From Oscillospiraceae bacterium (GTDB lineage Bacteria > Bacillota > Clostridia > Oscillospirales > CAG-272): a stretch of 36,365 nucleotides of DNA. The stretch covers positions 1 to 36,365 of the forward strand of contig SVSM01000015.1 in NCBI GenBank assembly GCA_015064295.1, read 5' to 3'. Shown in pieces: positions 6,786 through 15,847 of this stretch. The first letter of the stretch is position 1. Each line of letters opens with the position of its first letter. Both the position numbers and the translations under genes were made by a program. The notes under the pieces are model-generated. The model ran no database searches. It was not told the DNA's origin and saw only the letters and a list, made by a program, of their open reading frames with translations.

Positions 6786-8261
6786 TTACCCCCGTGCCCG
6801 ACGGACTGCCGCCTGCCATCCCTCCCGCAGAGCCGCCCGGGTCAACAGCGGCATCGACGGACGGAACACCGCGTCACAGGTGCGGAGGGAAGCGATTTCC
6901 TCCCGGCTCTCATAGAGGCCGCATCCCAGTCCCGCCAGGTACGCGGCACCCAGGGAGGTGGTCTCAATGTTTTGCGGACGCTCCACGGCCACCGACGACA
7001 GGTCCGACTGGAACTGACAGAGGAAGCCGTTGGCCGAGGCGCCGCCGTCCACACGAACGGTCGTCACGGGGATCCCCGAATCGGCGGTCATGATCTTCAG
7101 GACGTCGTCGGTCTGATAGGCCATGGCCTCCAGGGCCGCACGCACGATATGCGCCCGTTCCGTGCCCCGTGTCAGCCCGCAGAGAAGACCTCTGGCATCG
7201 GGATCCCAGTAAGGAGCTCCCAGCCCCGTAAAGGCGGGAACAAAATAGACGCCGCCCGTATCGGACACCGATCGCGCCATGGTCTCACTCTCGGCGGAAT
7301 TTGCCAAAATACCGATCCCGTCACGGAGCCACTGAATGGCGGCACCGGCAATAAAGACCGAGCCTTCCAGAGCATAGGTCACCTCGTCGTCCAGCTGCCA
7401 GCCCACCGTAGTGATGAGGCCGCTCCTTGACGAGACTGCCTTGCTTCCGGTATTCATCAAAAGGAAGCAACCGGTACCGTAGGTGTTCTTTACGTCACCC
7501 ACGCCGTAGCAGGTCTGACCGAAAAGAGAGGCCTGCTGATCCCCCGCCACCCCATAGATGGGGATGGGGCTGCCGAAAAGCGTGGTCTCCCCAAAGAAGC
7601 CGTTTGACGGGAGGACCTCGGGAAGCAGGGAACGGGAAATATTAAATTGGTTGAGAATGTCGTCATCCCAGGTGCGGGTATGAATATTGAACATCATGGT
7701 ACGGGAGGCGTTGGTTACGTCGGTGACGTGGCGTTTCCCGCCCGTCAGCTTCCAGATCAACCAGGAATCCACCGTACCGAAGGCCAGACGCCCTGCCCTT
7801 GCCAGCTCCGCCGCCCCCTCCACGTGATCGAGGATCCAGCGGACCTTGGTCAGCGAAAAATAGGCGTCGGCCACAAGGCCGGTCTTGGATCGGATATTGA
7901 CGTCGATCCCCGAGCGCCGCATGGCCTCGCAGAGATCGGCGGTGCGGCGGCACTGCCACACGATGGCGTGGCAGATGGGCTTCCCACTCGTCCGATCCCA
8001 TACCACGGTGGTTTCCCGCTGGTTGGTGATCCCGATGGCGGCAACGTCGTCGGCGGTTGCCCCCGCCTTCGTCATGGCTTCCCTTGCCGCCTCCATCTGA
8101 GTTTGCCAGATCACCTCGGGATCGTGCTCCACCCATCCAGGCTGAGGATAGATCTGGGGAAGCTCCCGCTGGCCCACCGAGATCGGTGTGCCGCTACGAT
8201 CATAAAGAATACAACGGGAGCTGGTGGTTCCCTGGTCAAAGGTCATGATATACCGTTTCAT
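6786..8261 (-). CDS. glpK: Glycerol kinase
   Basis: This enzyme phosphorylates glycerol to sn-glycerol-3-phosphate with ATP (FGGY family). The 491-residue protein begins with the phosphate loop FDQGTTSSRCI and has the substrate-region GWVEHDP and ITNQRET. TYGTGCFLLMNTG and the adenosine loop VDGGASANGFL follow. Length is typical. ATG 8261 has GAAAGGAG 6 bases upstream, and the eight residues of the longer frame are unlike the family. No glpF or glpD is next to it. The only space between it and the upstream lipid kinase is occupied by a terminator hairpin, so its transcription may depend on read-through or antitermination. Confidence 0.96.
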   Translation of the reverse strand: MKRYIMTFDQGTTSSRCILYDRSGTPISVGQRELPQIYPQPGWVEHDPEVIWQTQMEAAREAMTKAGATADDVAAIGITNQRETTVVWDRTSGKPICHAIVWQCRRTADLCEAMRRSGIDVNIRSKTGLVADAYFSLTKVRWILDHVEGAAELARAGRLAFGTVDSWLIWKLTGGKRHVTDVTNASRTMMFNIHTRTWDDDILNQFNISRSLLPEVLPSNGFFGETTLFGSPIPIYGVAGDQQASLFGQTCYGVGDVKNTYGTGCFLLMNTGSKAVSSRSGLITTVGWQLDDEVTYALEGSVFIAGAAIQWLRDGIGILANSAESETMARSVSDTGGVYFVPAFTGLGAPYWDPDARGLLCGLTRGTERAHIVRAALEAMAYQTDDVLKIMTADSGIPVTTVRVDGGASANGFLCQFQSDLSSVAVERPQNIETTSLGAAYLAGLGCGLYESREEIASLRTCDAVFRPSMPLLTRAALREGWQAAVRRARG

Positions 8262-8283
8262 GTAAAACTCCTTTCGGACAGAC

Positions 8284-8310
8284 AAAAGAGGACAAGCGTA
8301 GCTTGCCCTC
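8284..8310 (-). terminator. Terminator or attenuator ahead of glpK
   Basis: On the minus strand GAGGGCAAGC (8310-8301), loop TAC, GCTTGTCCTC (8297-8288) with one G-U pair, then TTTTG. It starts 15 bases after the lipid kinase stop and ends 23 bases before the glpK ATG, which leaves no obvious room for a separate glpK promoter. Confidence 0.75.
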
Positions 8311-8324
8311 TCATGCGGTCATAA

Positions 8325-9194
8325 TCAGGTCGCGATCCGCAGAACGGAGGGAGCGACGGTGATCTCCACCTCGTTTGCCGCCTCGATCTCGCCGTCGGCA
8401 CAGAGGTCTCGGATCCCGCTTAACCGTACCCGCCGAACGCGGCGGTAAAGAATAAACTTTTCAAATTTCGGATAGGGCTTACCGGTCTCGGGATCCAAAT
8501 GGGTCCCCTTCTTATAATCACCGATCAGCCGAATAAAGGTTCCCCGCGATACCTTTCGCACCGCCACGAAATCCATCAGCCCGTCGGAAGGATCGGCCAA
8601 GGGGGCGGAATGGAAGCCACCGCCATAGTATTGGCAGTTGGCGGCCAGCGCCAGGGTAAATTCCTCGTCGAAGGTCTCGACCTGCCCGTTTTCATCCTCA
8701 AGCTCCAGCTGCCACCGTTCCCCGATCTTGCGGAAAAAGGTGTCGGCTACGCCGGCAAGATAGGCAGCACTGCCGGGAAAGGCCTTCTTATACAGGGCGG
8801 TTTTGGCCACCACACGGCTGTCAAAGCCGAAATTGATGATATTGGCCGCGTAACGGTCGCCGTATTTCAGAGCGTCCACCGTATAGATCTTGTCCTTTTC
8901 GGGAAAGGAACGGACGAAATCGTTGCCGGTTCCGGCAGGAATAATAGACAAAAGCGCCGTGTTGCCCGCGCCGGCGCGGATGATGCCGTTGGCGGCCTCC
9001 GCTACGGTACCGTCGCCGCCGTAGACGACGAAATGGGTATCGGGACGGGCCAGGCAGGTCTCGTAGACCTGACGCTCACAATCTCCCACGCAGGTGGTGA
9101 CGTAGCTTTCCTCTTTGGCGGCAGCGCCCTTTTCAAGAAGCTCCGGAGAGTGCTTGAGTCCCGATGCGGGATTGAAAATGTGTAATCTTGTCAC
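8325..9194 (-). CDS. Diacylglycerol-kinase-family lipid kinase (YegS/DgkB-like)
   Basis: The family phosphorylates diacylglycerol or related lipids with ATP on the inner face of the membrane. The 289-residue protein has IFNPASG near residue 5, the nucleotide-binding VVYGGDGTVAEAANGI near 57 and the IIPAGTGNDFVRSF motif near 88. A C-terminal beta domain ends in LCADGEIE. These are hallmarks of the DAGK catalytic family. The start is GTG 9194, with AAGGAG 8 bases upstream. It is transcribed from its own promoter and ends at the hairpin before glpK; both enzymes feed glycerolipid metabolism. Lipid specificity cannot be told from sequence. Confidence 0.88.
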   Translation of the reverse strand: MTRLHIFNPASGLKHSPELLEKGAAAKEESYVTTCVGDCERQVYETCLARPDTHFVVYGGDGTVAEAANGIIRAGAGNTALLSIIPAGTGNDFVRSFPEKDKIYTVDALKYGDRYAANIINFGFDSRVVAKTALYKKAFPGSAAYLAGVADTFFRKIGERWQLELEDENGQVETFDEEFTLALAANCQYYGGGFHSAPLADPSDGLMDFVAVRKVSRGTFIRLIGDYKKGTHLDPETGKPYPKFEKFILYRRVRRVRLSGIRDLCADGEIEAANEVEITVAPSVLRIAT

Positions 9195-9235
9195 AGCTTC
9201 GACTCCTTACTGTCGAAATGGGGTGTCCTGTTATT

Positions 9236-9264
9236 ATGATAGCATACCCGAAAGGATTTTGCAA
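9236..9264 (-). promoter_or_regulatory. Promoter of the lipid kinase gene
   Basis: TTGCAA (9264-9259), a 17-base spacer and TATCAT (9241-9236) on the minus strand. The 285-base divergent gap to guaB holds this and the guaB promoter; nothing else is clear in it. Confidence 0.55.
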
Positions 9265-9398
9265 GAGGAAATTGCAAAGCAGATCCTACGGCAGATGGTC
9301 ACCGAGACCTACGGAGGGCATCCCGCTTCCTCCCCTTCCGCATCCCCGGAAAGGAATCGAAAATCTTCCTCAAAGCGACATTTTCTAACCGTCTCCTC

Positions 9399-9427
9399 TT
9401 GACAGATAACCAAAAATGCGGTATAAT
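9399..9427 (+). promoter_or_regulatory. Promoter of guaB
   Basis: TTGACA (9399-9404), a 17-base spacer and TATAAT (9422-9427), a consensus vegetative promoter 52 bases before the ATG. No purine or guanine riboswitch fits in the leader. Confidence 0.85.
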
Positions 9428-9440
9428 TATGAGTTAATAA

Positions 9441-10952
<1,512 letters not shown>

Positions 10953-10977
10953 TCCCTCTGATACAATGCCGCCCCAA

Positions 10978-11016
10978 AGGAGCTTCGGTTCACCTTCACC
11001 TGATACCGAAGCTCCT
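10978..11016 (+). terminator. Hairpin after guaB, possible terminator without T run
   Basis: A perfect 12-bp stem, AGGAGCTTCGGT (10978-10989) with ACCGAAGCTCCT (11005-11016), has a 15-base loop. No T tract follows, so it may be a Rho-type or 3'-protecting hairpin, or an incomplete terminator. T-rich tracts come only after about 11058. Confidence 0.55.
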
Positions 11017-11150
11017 CGGACGGTTGCAAGAGATCTCCCTTGCCGGCACGGTGGCTGTTTTTTCTTTCGGCACAACCATTGCTTTTTGTCTTTTTGTTAT
11101 CCCCCGCGATTACGATTTGTTTGCAAATTTTCCTTTTGGGAGGACCATCC

Positions 11151-12338
11151 ATGATCCAGGATATGAACGTAAACATTTCCCACGCCTTTTACTACGTTGC
11201 CGCCAAATTCAGCTCCGGCAACGCTTTCGTAAATGCCGTCAAGAAGGCCTTTGGTGCCGTGACGGTTTACGATGAGAACAAGAGCTTTGACAATCCTTAC
11301 ATCACCGATATGCAAACGGTCCAATCCTTTCTGCACGGCGGCGGACAGACCTACCGCACCTATCGCGTATTTTTGGACGACGTTTGTCCCGACCTCACGA
11401 GGGCAGGCATGAGTGGCTTTTGCACCATGATCTCCTATTTTGAGGAATCCAACATCATTGCCCTCTCCTTCCATTACGGACTCAAGGGGATCTCCTCGGA
11501 CAAGGTGATCGGTATCCGCCAATCGGGTGTAAACAAGGAATACGATTTCCGGGGCGAGATGCACTCCTGCACCTCCCTTGCCGAGAAGATCCGCAAAGCC
11601 CTCGGCCTTTTGCCTCACGTGGAAACCAGCTATCTCTGCGAGGTCACCAAGTTCGGCGACGAAAAAACGCTGGATGACATCGAGGAAAAGCACATCAAGC
11701 TCCTGTACGGTCTGATGACCGGAGACGAGGGGTATCACTTTGTTCCCGAGGATCTCGTCCGTGAGCGTCTTGCCAATTTCTGGGGAAGCCGCGACTTTAT
11801 GCGCATTTATGCCGGCCGTCAGTCCTTCCTCTTTATCAACCTGTTGAAAACGCCTCGCCAGCAGGCATATCTGGATCGGCAGACACAGTTCGGTACCGAC
11901 ACCTATGGCTCTCTCAATCCGTATTTCTATATGGAAGACTGCCCCCTGACGGTCAACCACGGCATCCTGTTTTCCGTTGAGTTTGCCATGCTGCTGAGGG
12001 CCTTGATCAACGAGGTGCTGGCTTTCCAGACCGAATACAAGAACAAAAAGTTTATTTCCTACTACAAGAGAATCCGCGAGACCCGCGAGTTAAGACGCAA
12101 GATCATCAAGGTGCTGGAAAAGGTGGAGCAAACCAAGATCGCCGAGATCGGCGAGCTCAGCGCCGTTCTGCTGGCCAGCCAGCACATCGTACCCATCGTG
12201 GAACAGGTCAAGTACCTGCTTGAGCTGCTGGAGGGAGATCTGACCATGATCTACTCCGAGCGTAACAACGCTTTGATGACGGTTCTGACGGTACTGGGAC
12301 TTCTGCTTGCTGTGTGGCAGGTGATACTGGCTCTGTAA
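11151..12338 (+). CDS. Unrecognised tail-anchored protein
   Basis: This is a 395-residue protein with no signal peptide. Its globular N-terminal two-thirds are followed by long charged helices (about 295-370, with RIRETRELRRKIIKVLEKVEQ) and a single membrane helix at the very C-terminus (VLTVLGLLLAVWQVIL). That layout resembles CorA-like or RMD1/DUF155-type proteins, where long helices lead into a terminal membrane anchor. I see no GMN motif, and only one membrane helix, so it is not a CorA channel. The start is ATG 11151 with GGGAGG 7 bases upstream; the longer frame would add a leader that spans the non-coding gap. It appears monocistronic. Function is unknown. Confidence 0.75.
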   Translation: MIQDMNVNISHAFYYVAAKFSSGNAFVNAVKKAFGAVTVYDENKSFDNPYITDMQTVQSFLHGGGQTYRTYRVFLDDVCPDLTRAGMSGFCTMISYFEESNIIALSFHYGLKGISSDKVIGIRQSGVNKEYDFRGEMHSCTSLAEKIRKALGLLPHVETSYLCEVTKFGDEKTLDDIEEKHIKLLYGLMTGDEGYHFVPEDLVRERLANFWGSRDFMRIYAGRQSFLFINLLKTPRQQAYLDRQTQFGTDTYGSLNPYFYMEDCPLTVNHGILFSVEFAMLLRALINEVLAFQTEYKNKKFISYYKRIRETRELRRKIIKVLEKVEQTKIAEIGELSAVLLASQHIVPIVEQVKYLLELLEGDLTMIYSERNNALMTVLTVLGLLLAVWQVILAL

Positions 12339-12407
12339 CGGAGCTTATCCTGCCAAAAGCCACAACCGCCAAGACCGAACCGATTCGGATATCGATCGGC
12401 AAAACAG

Positions 12408-12447
12408 AAAAGACCACACCAAGGGAAGAACCCCGTGTGGTCTTTTT
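12408..12447 (+). terminator. Intrinsic terminator
   Basis: AGACCACAC (12411-12419) pairs with GTGTGGTCT (12435-12443), followed by four T. It ends the transcript of the tail-anchored protein gene about 70 bases after its stop. Confidence 0.85.
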
Positions 12448-12484
12448 ATATTTCCTCTTTCGGAGGCAACCCCTCAAGACCGGA

Positions 12485-12513
12485 TTGACAAATCCCGCTG
12501 CCCGCGGTATAAT
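12485..12513 (+). promoter_or_regulatory. Promoter of tcdA
   Basis: TTGACA (12485-12490), a 17-base spacer and TATAAT (12508-12513), 27 bases before the ATG. Confidence 0.85.
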
Positions 12514-12540
12514 AAAGAAAAAACGAAAGGCAGACAGCTC

Positions 12541-13230
12541 ATGGCAGAAGAATGGCTTAGCCGCGAGGCAGCACTGATCGGAGAGGAAGCGGTAGCAAAG
12601 CTGACCGCCGCCCGTGTGACGGTATTCGGCGTCGGGGGCGTGGGAAGCTATACGGTAGAGGCCTTGGCGCGGGCCGGCATCGGCGCCCTGACGCTCATCG
12701 ACGGTGACGAGGTCGCCCTGTCTAACCTGAACCGTCAGCTGATCGCCGACCGCACGACCCTGGGACAAAACAAGGCCGAGGTGGCTGCCAAGCGGGTCAC
12801 CTCCATCAACCCCTCTTGTGAGGTAACGGCCAAGGCCGTCTTTGCCGACGCCTCCAACACCGCTGCCCTGCTGGAGGAGGCCAAGCCCGATTACATCGTG
12901 GATGCCATCGACTGCGTGGCCACCAAGCTTCTCATCGCCGAATGGGCAAGGGATCGCAAGGTACCGCTGATCGCCTCCATGGGGACGGGAAACAAGCTGG
13001 ACCCTGCCAAACTGCAGATCGCCGATCTCGCCAAGACCTCCGTCTGCCCTCTCGCCCGTGTCATGCGGCGGGAGCTGCGGGCAAGGGGAATTCTTCACCT
13101 GCCCGTTTTGTTCAGTACCGAGGAGCCGGTACGGACGGGAAGCCGTACTCCTGCCTCCATTTCCTTCGTGCCGTCGGTGGGCGGATTGCTCATCGCCGGA
13201 CACGTCATAAGGGAGCTTATCGCACGATAA
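12541..13230 (+). CDS. tcdA: tRNA threonylcarbamoyladenosine dehydratase (TcdA, E1-like)
   Basis: TcdA uses ATP to close t6A37 of ANN-decoding tRNAs into cyclic t6A. The 229-residue protein is a ThiF/E1-like enzyme. It has the nucleotide loop VFGVGGVGSYTVEALARAG near residue 28, DGDEVALSNLNRQ near 54 and VDAIDCVATK near 120. The CPLARVMRRELRARGI segment near 170 is typical of the TcdA/YgdL branch, as opposed to ThiF or MoeB. There is no rhodanese domain and no ThiS or MoaD partner nearby, which supports TcdA. The terminator hairpin starts within the last codons. Confidence 0.88.
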   Translation: MAEEWLSREAALIGEEAVAKLTAARVTVFGVGGVGSYTVEALARAGIGALTLIDGDEVALSNLNRQLIADRTTLGQNKAEVAAKRVTSINPSCEVTAKAVFADASNTAALLEEAKPDYIVDAIDCVATKLLIAEWARDRKVPLIASMGTGNKLDPAKLQIADLAKTSVCPLARVMRRELRARGILHLPVLFSTEEPVRTGSRTPASISFVPSVGGLLIAGHVIRELIAR

Positions 13231-13241
13231 GCTCCCTTTTT
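13211..13241 (+). terminator. Intrinsic terminator overlapping the tcdA stop codon
   Basis: GGGAGCTTATC (13211-13221), loop GCAC, GATAAGCTCCC (13226-13236) and five T. The stem includes the last tcdA codons and the TAA, so the hairpin is partly coding. Confidence 0.9.
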
Positions 13242-13243
13242 CT

Positions 13244-14167
13244 TTATCCGATAAACATCTGGGTCCAATAGTGTCCGTCGGCAACGTACCCCATTCCGAT
13301 CTCGCTAAAGGACGGGTTCAGAATGTTGGCCCGGTGGCCGTCGGAATGCATCCATCCCTCCACCACCGATTCCGGCGTGGGGTAGCCCATGGCAATGTTC
13401 TCACCCGCCGCGCGGTAGGTAATCCCAAAGGTCTTCATCATGTCGAAGGGGGATCCGTAGGTGGGGCTGGTGTGGTCAAAATATCCCAGACTCTTCATGT
13501 CCCGGGATTTTTCCCGCGCCACGTCGCACAGCGCCTCGTTCAGCGTCAGCTCGTTAAGACCGTTTTGGCGACGGATTTCGTTTATCAGCTCTGCCACGCG
13601 GCGCTCGTATGCCGAGACCGACGAGGGAGCTTGCGGTTCCGTTTCGGGTGTCATCGTTTCGGGAGGTAGCGGCTTGGCAGCATCGGAGGGCGTCGTCACA
13701 GGAGGCGCGGGCTTCGTGCTCTCGGGCGTCGTCTCGGGAGATGTCGGTTTGGCGGCTTCAGGGGTTGGCGTTTCCGGAGACGTGGGTTTGATTGCTTCGG
13801 GGGACGTTGGTTTGGCGGCTTCGGGGGTTGTCGCTTCGGGAGACGTTGGTTTGGCTTCCTCAGGAGGTGTTACAGAGGGCGCGGGCTTGGGAGCCTCGGG
13901 GATCGGCTCGGCGGCCTCGGCGTCGGAAAAAGACGCGTTTGGGGTTTCATCGAGGGCTTCTTCGGGCAGTCCTTCTGCTTCGTACCCGATCGCATCCAAT
14001 GGCGTCGCCTCTTGCTCGGCGACGGCATCCGTCGTCCCTGTGATCACCTCCGACAGGTCGGGGAGGTCATCCTTCATACAGGCGGCAAAGGCCGTCAGAC
14101 TCATAGCCAACAGGCAGATCAACGCCGTCCCAAGAGGAGACAGCGAATGCTTACGGTTTTGTTTCAT
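13244..14167 (-). CDS. Secreted CAP-domain (SCP/YkwD-like) protein with Pro/Thr-rich linker
   Basis: The 307-residue protein has an N-terminal basic-hydrophobic signal (LGTALICLLAMSLTAFAAC); a Cys follows, but the -3 residue is Phe, so lipoprotein processing is uncertain. Residues about 85-185 are a low-complexity linker built from variants of EAAKPTSPE. The C-terminal CAP domain begins AELINEIRRQNGL, has the GYFDHTSP and AAGENIAMGY motifs, and ends HRANILNPSFSEIGMGY before the final Trp-rich strand. It resembles Bacillus YkwD, a common exported domain in sporeformers. ATG 14167 is chosen for the signal peptide and a GGAGAGAAAG upstream. The linker is repetitive at DNA level (13640-13870) and may vary in length. 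Confidence 0.88.
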   Translation of the reverse strand: MKQNRKHSLSPLGTALICLLAMSLTAFAACMKDDLPDLSEVITGTTDAVAEQEATPLDAIGYEAEGLPEEALDETPNASFSDAEAAEPIPEAPKPAPSVTPPEEAKPTSPEATTPEAAKPTSPEAIKPTSPETPTPEAAKPTSPETTPESTKPAPPVTTPSDAAKPLPPETMTPETEPQAPSSVSAYERRVAELINEIRRQNGLNELTLNEALCDVAREKSRDMKSLGYFDHTSPTYGSPFDMMKTFGITYRAAGENIAMGYPTPESVVEGWMHSDGHRANILNPSFSEIGMGYVADGHYWTQMFIG

Positions 14168-14340
14168 TCTTTCACACTTTCTCTCCCGTCGGATTTCCCT
14201 TTTGAGCCGGAGGGGAGCACGGCTCGGCGCGGATCTACCGCTTTTCTTTGAGGTTATAGGATCCTTTCTGCGGAGGGAATCGATCCATCTATCCCACGAT
14301 GCCTTCCGCCTCATCGGGGGACAGATATGTTACATTTATG

Positions 14341-14369
14341 ATTATATAACATTTTTCCTCGTCCTTCAA
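14341..14369 (-). promoter_or_regulatory. Promoter of the CAP-domain gene
   Basis: TTGAAG (14369-14364), a 17-base spacer and TATAAT (14346-14341) on the minus strand. A dyad ATGTTA...TAACAT (14327-14332, 14347-14352) brackets the -10 and could be an operator. The leader would be about 170 bases. The 370-base gap 14168-14537 otherwise holds only the divergent HD-gene promoter. Confidence 0.6.
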
Positions 14370-14464
14370 GGACAAAAAGATGGAGAAAACGGAATCATTT
14401 TCAAAATCCGGATGGGATTTCCGGTGATGGCAGGCGTCCACCGACCAAAGCACAAAAATGCCCC

Positions 14465-14493
14465 TTGACCATTTTCTGCCGGTATGGTATGAT
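14465..14493 (+). promoter_or_regulatory. Promoter of the HD-domain gene
   Basis: TTGACC (14465-14470), a 17-base spacer and TATGAT (14488-14493), 44 bases before the ATG. Confidence 0.75.
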
Positions 14494-14537
14494 AATAGCA
14501 GAACCGCCGTTGCGGCTGAAAGGAAATACCTTTTTTC

Positions 14538-15194
14538 ATGAAACTGACCATTCAACAGATCAAAGCCAATCCCTCGGTACAGAGCTACATTCGCAAGGCC
14601 GACGAGTCGCTGATCGCCCTGGGCTATACCGAGCACAGCTTCCCCCACGTCACCAAGGTTGCCGAAACCGCCAAGCGGATCCTCCTGACCCTGGGCTATC
14701 CCGAAAGAGAGGCCGAGCTTGCCGAGATCGCCGGCTATCTCCACGACATCGGCAACGTCATCAATCGCATTGATCACGCCCAAAGCGGCGCCATCATGGC
14801 CTTCCGCATTCTCGACAACATGGAAGCCGATCCCGACGAGATCGCTACCATCATTACTGCCATCGGCAATCACGACGAAGCCACCGCCTTCCCCGTCAAT
14901 CCCGTGGCGGCGGCCTTGATCCTGGCAGATAAAACCGACGTGCGCTGTAACCGCGTCCGCAACTCCGCTCTTTCAAGCTTCGACATTCACGACCGCGTCA
15001 ACTATTCGGTCAAGCGCTCCGAGGTACGCATTGAGGAGGGGAACATCATCCTCGACCTCGGCATCGATACCGATTTCTGCCCCGTGATGGATTACTTTGA
15101 GATCTTCCTCGACCGCATGATCCTCTGCCGAAAGGCCGCCGAAAAGCTGAATCTTCACTTTGCTCTCATCATCAACGACCAGAAAATGATCTGA
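14538..15194 (+). CDS. HD-domain phosphohydrolase
   Basis: The 218-residue soluble protein has the HD metal motif: H in SFPHVTKVAETA near residue 37, the HD pair in AGYLHDIGNV near 69-70, and a later NHDEA plus a downstream Asp in ILADKTDVRCNR. The family hydrolyses phosphoester bonds in nucleotides or signalling molecules; the substrate cannot be told here. The C-terminal 70 residues form a separate domain (VRIEEGNIILDLGIDTDF...). It lies between its own promoter and a bidirectional terminator. No clear functional partner adjoins it. Confidence 0.82.
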   Translation: MKLTIQQIKANPSVQSYIRKADESLIALGYTEHSFPHVTKVAETAKRILLTLGYPEREAELAEIAGYLHDIGNVINRIDHAQSGAIMAFRILDNMEADPDEIATIITAIGNHDEATAFPVNPVAAALILADKTDVRCNRVRNSALSSFDIHDRVNYSVKRSEVRIEEGNIILDLGIDTDFCPVMDYFEIFLDRMILCRKAAEKLNLHFALIINDQKMI

Positions 15195-15197
15195 TAG

Positions 15198-15232
15198 AAA
15201 AGCGTCTTCCGCCAAGCGGAAGACGCTTTTTT
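15198..15232. terminator. Bidirectional intrinsic terminator
   Basis: AAGCGTCTTCCGC (15200-15212), loop CAA, GCGGAAGACGCTT (15216-15228), perfect 13 bp, with T run to 15232 and A run on the left. It is shared by the HD gene and the convergent sigma-like gene. Confidence 0.9.
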
Positions 15233-15672
15233 CAGGACTCCTGCAGCACCGTATAGGTAACGTCGGTCTTCTCGCCCATCACGATCTGCCCTACGTGTAT
15301 GAGCGCGCGGTCGCGCAGACGGTAGATGTGTGTCTTTTCAAACCCCAGCTTCTCCATCAGATCCTCCGCCGCCCGGTGACCGTCACCGTCGATATAGTAG
15401 CGCTCGAGGATCTGCCGCTCGGGGGAGGGGAGACGCTTGACCGTCTGAAGGATGACATCCCGCGCGCCCGCTACCCAGGCGCGCCGATAATGCTGCTCCC
15501 GACGCGCCTTCAATAGGTTTACGTGGCGCATATCCTGCTCCCCGAAATCAGCCTTCGCTGTCAGGATCATGCGGTCTAAATGGAACATTTGTTCGTCTAT
15601 GTAATGTAATTTGTCGGTATATCGGGCATAGTTTTCCAAAAATGCTATGCCCGTGCGCTTTTCTTCCGTCAT
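15232..15672 (-). CDS. Sigma-70 region-4-like / ArpU-RinA-like small regulator
   Basis: The 146-residue, charged, soluble protein has a helical N-terminus (YIDEQMFHLDRMILTAKA). Its C-terminal helix-turn-helix reads LPSPERQILERYY...AAEDLMEKLGFEKTHIYRLRDRALIHVG. This looks like sigma region 4 and like the ArpU/RinA-type late regulators of phages. ATG 15672 has AAAGGGTG upstream; the longer frame to 15861 crosses the control region. Its consensus promoter carries a palindrome exactly in the spacer, matching one at the repressor's ribosome site, so it is the likely target of the divergent XRE repressor. A domesticated phage or mobile-element switch is inferred; no other phage gene is here. Confidence 0.68.
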   Translation of the reverse strand: MTEEKRTGIAFLENYARYTDKLHYIDEQMFHLDRMILTAKADFGEQDMRHVNLLKARREQHYRRAWVAGARDVILQTVKRLPSPERQILERYYIDGDGHRAAEDLMEKLGFEKTHIYRLRDRALIHVGQIVMGEKTDVTYTVLQES

Positions 15673-15690
15673 ACGTTTCACCCTTTCTTT

Positions 15691-15706
15691 TTCCGGTTTT
15701 TTGGAT
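15691..15706. promoter_or_regulatory. Degenerate third operator-like site
   Basis: TTCCGG-TTTT-TTGGAT matches the pattern TTCCGA-N4-TCGGAA at 9 of 12 arm positions. It lies just upstream of the -35 of the XRE promoter and in the leader of the divergent gene. Confidence 0.35.
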
Positions 15707-15712
15707 TTTCTC

Positions 15713-15741
15713 TTGACAAGACGGGAAGTTTCGTGTATACT
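15713..15741 (+). promoter_or_regulatory. Promoter of the XRE-ImmA operon
   Basis: TTGACA (15713-15718), a 17-base spacer and TATACT (15736-15741), giving a leader of about 100 bases that contains two palindromes. Confidence 0.8.
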
Positions 15742-15759
15742 TTCCTTGTGAGTACGTTT

Positions 15760-15788
15760 ATTATATTCCGATTTTTCGGAATTGTCAA
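15760..15788 (-). promoter_or_regulatory. Operator-containing promoter of the sigma-like gene
   Basis: TTGACA (15788-15783) and TATAAT (15765-15760) are exact consensus hexamers with a 17-base spacer. The spacer is the palindrome described in the next entry, so a bound repressor would block this promoter. Confidence 0.85.
15766..15781. promoter_or_regulatory. Operator 1 of the XRE switch
   Basis: TTCCGA-TTTT-TCGGAA, extended by A and T to an 18-bp palindrome, between -35 and -10 of the minus-strand promoter. It lies in the early transcribed region of the XRE promoter. Confidence 0.65.
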
Positions 15789-15820
15789 GACGGTTCTTGC
15801 AATGTTTACAATTTGCTAAC

Positions 15821-15836
15821 ATCCGAATCATCGGAA
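15821..15836. promoter_or_regulatory. Operator 2 of the XRE switch
   Basis: ATCCGA-ATCA-TCGGAA shares the same arms and 4-base gap as operator 1 (11 of 12 arm positions). It overlaps the start of the XRE ribosome site AAAGGA at 15835. Confidence 0.6.
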
Positions 15837-15847
15837 AGGAGAACGCC

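Noticed and set aside
9265-9398. Short open frame in the lipid kinase/guaB divergent gap
   Set aside because: No ribosome site, low-complexity sequence, and overlap with both promoter regions.
12541-13230. ThiF or MoeB instead of TcdA
   Set aside because: No thiS, moaD or thiazole genes nearby, and the CPLARVMRRELR segment fits TcdA.
13640-13870. Repeated DNA resembling an array
   Set aside because: It is the in-frame Pro/Thr/Glu linker of the CAP protein.
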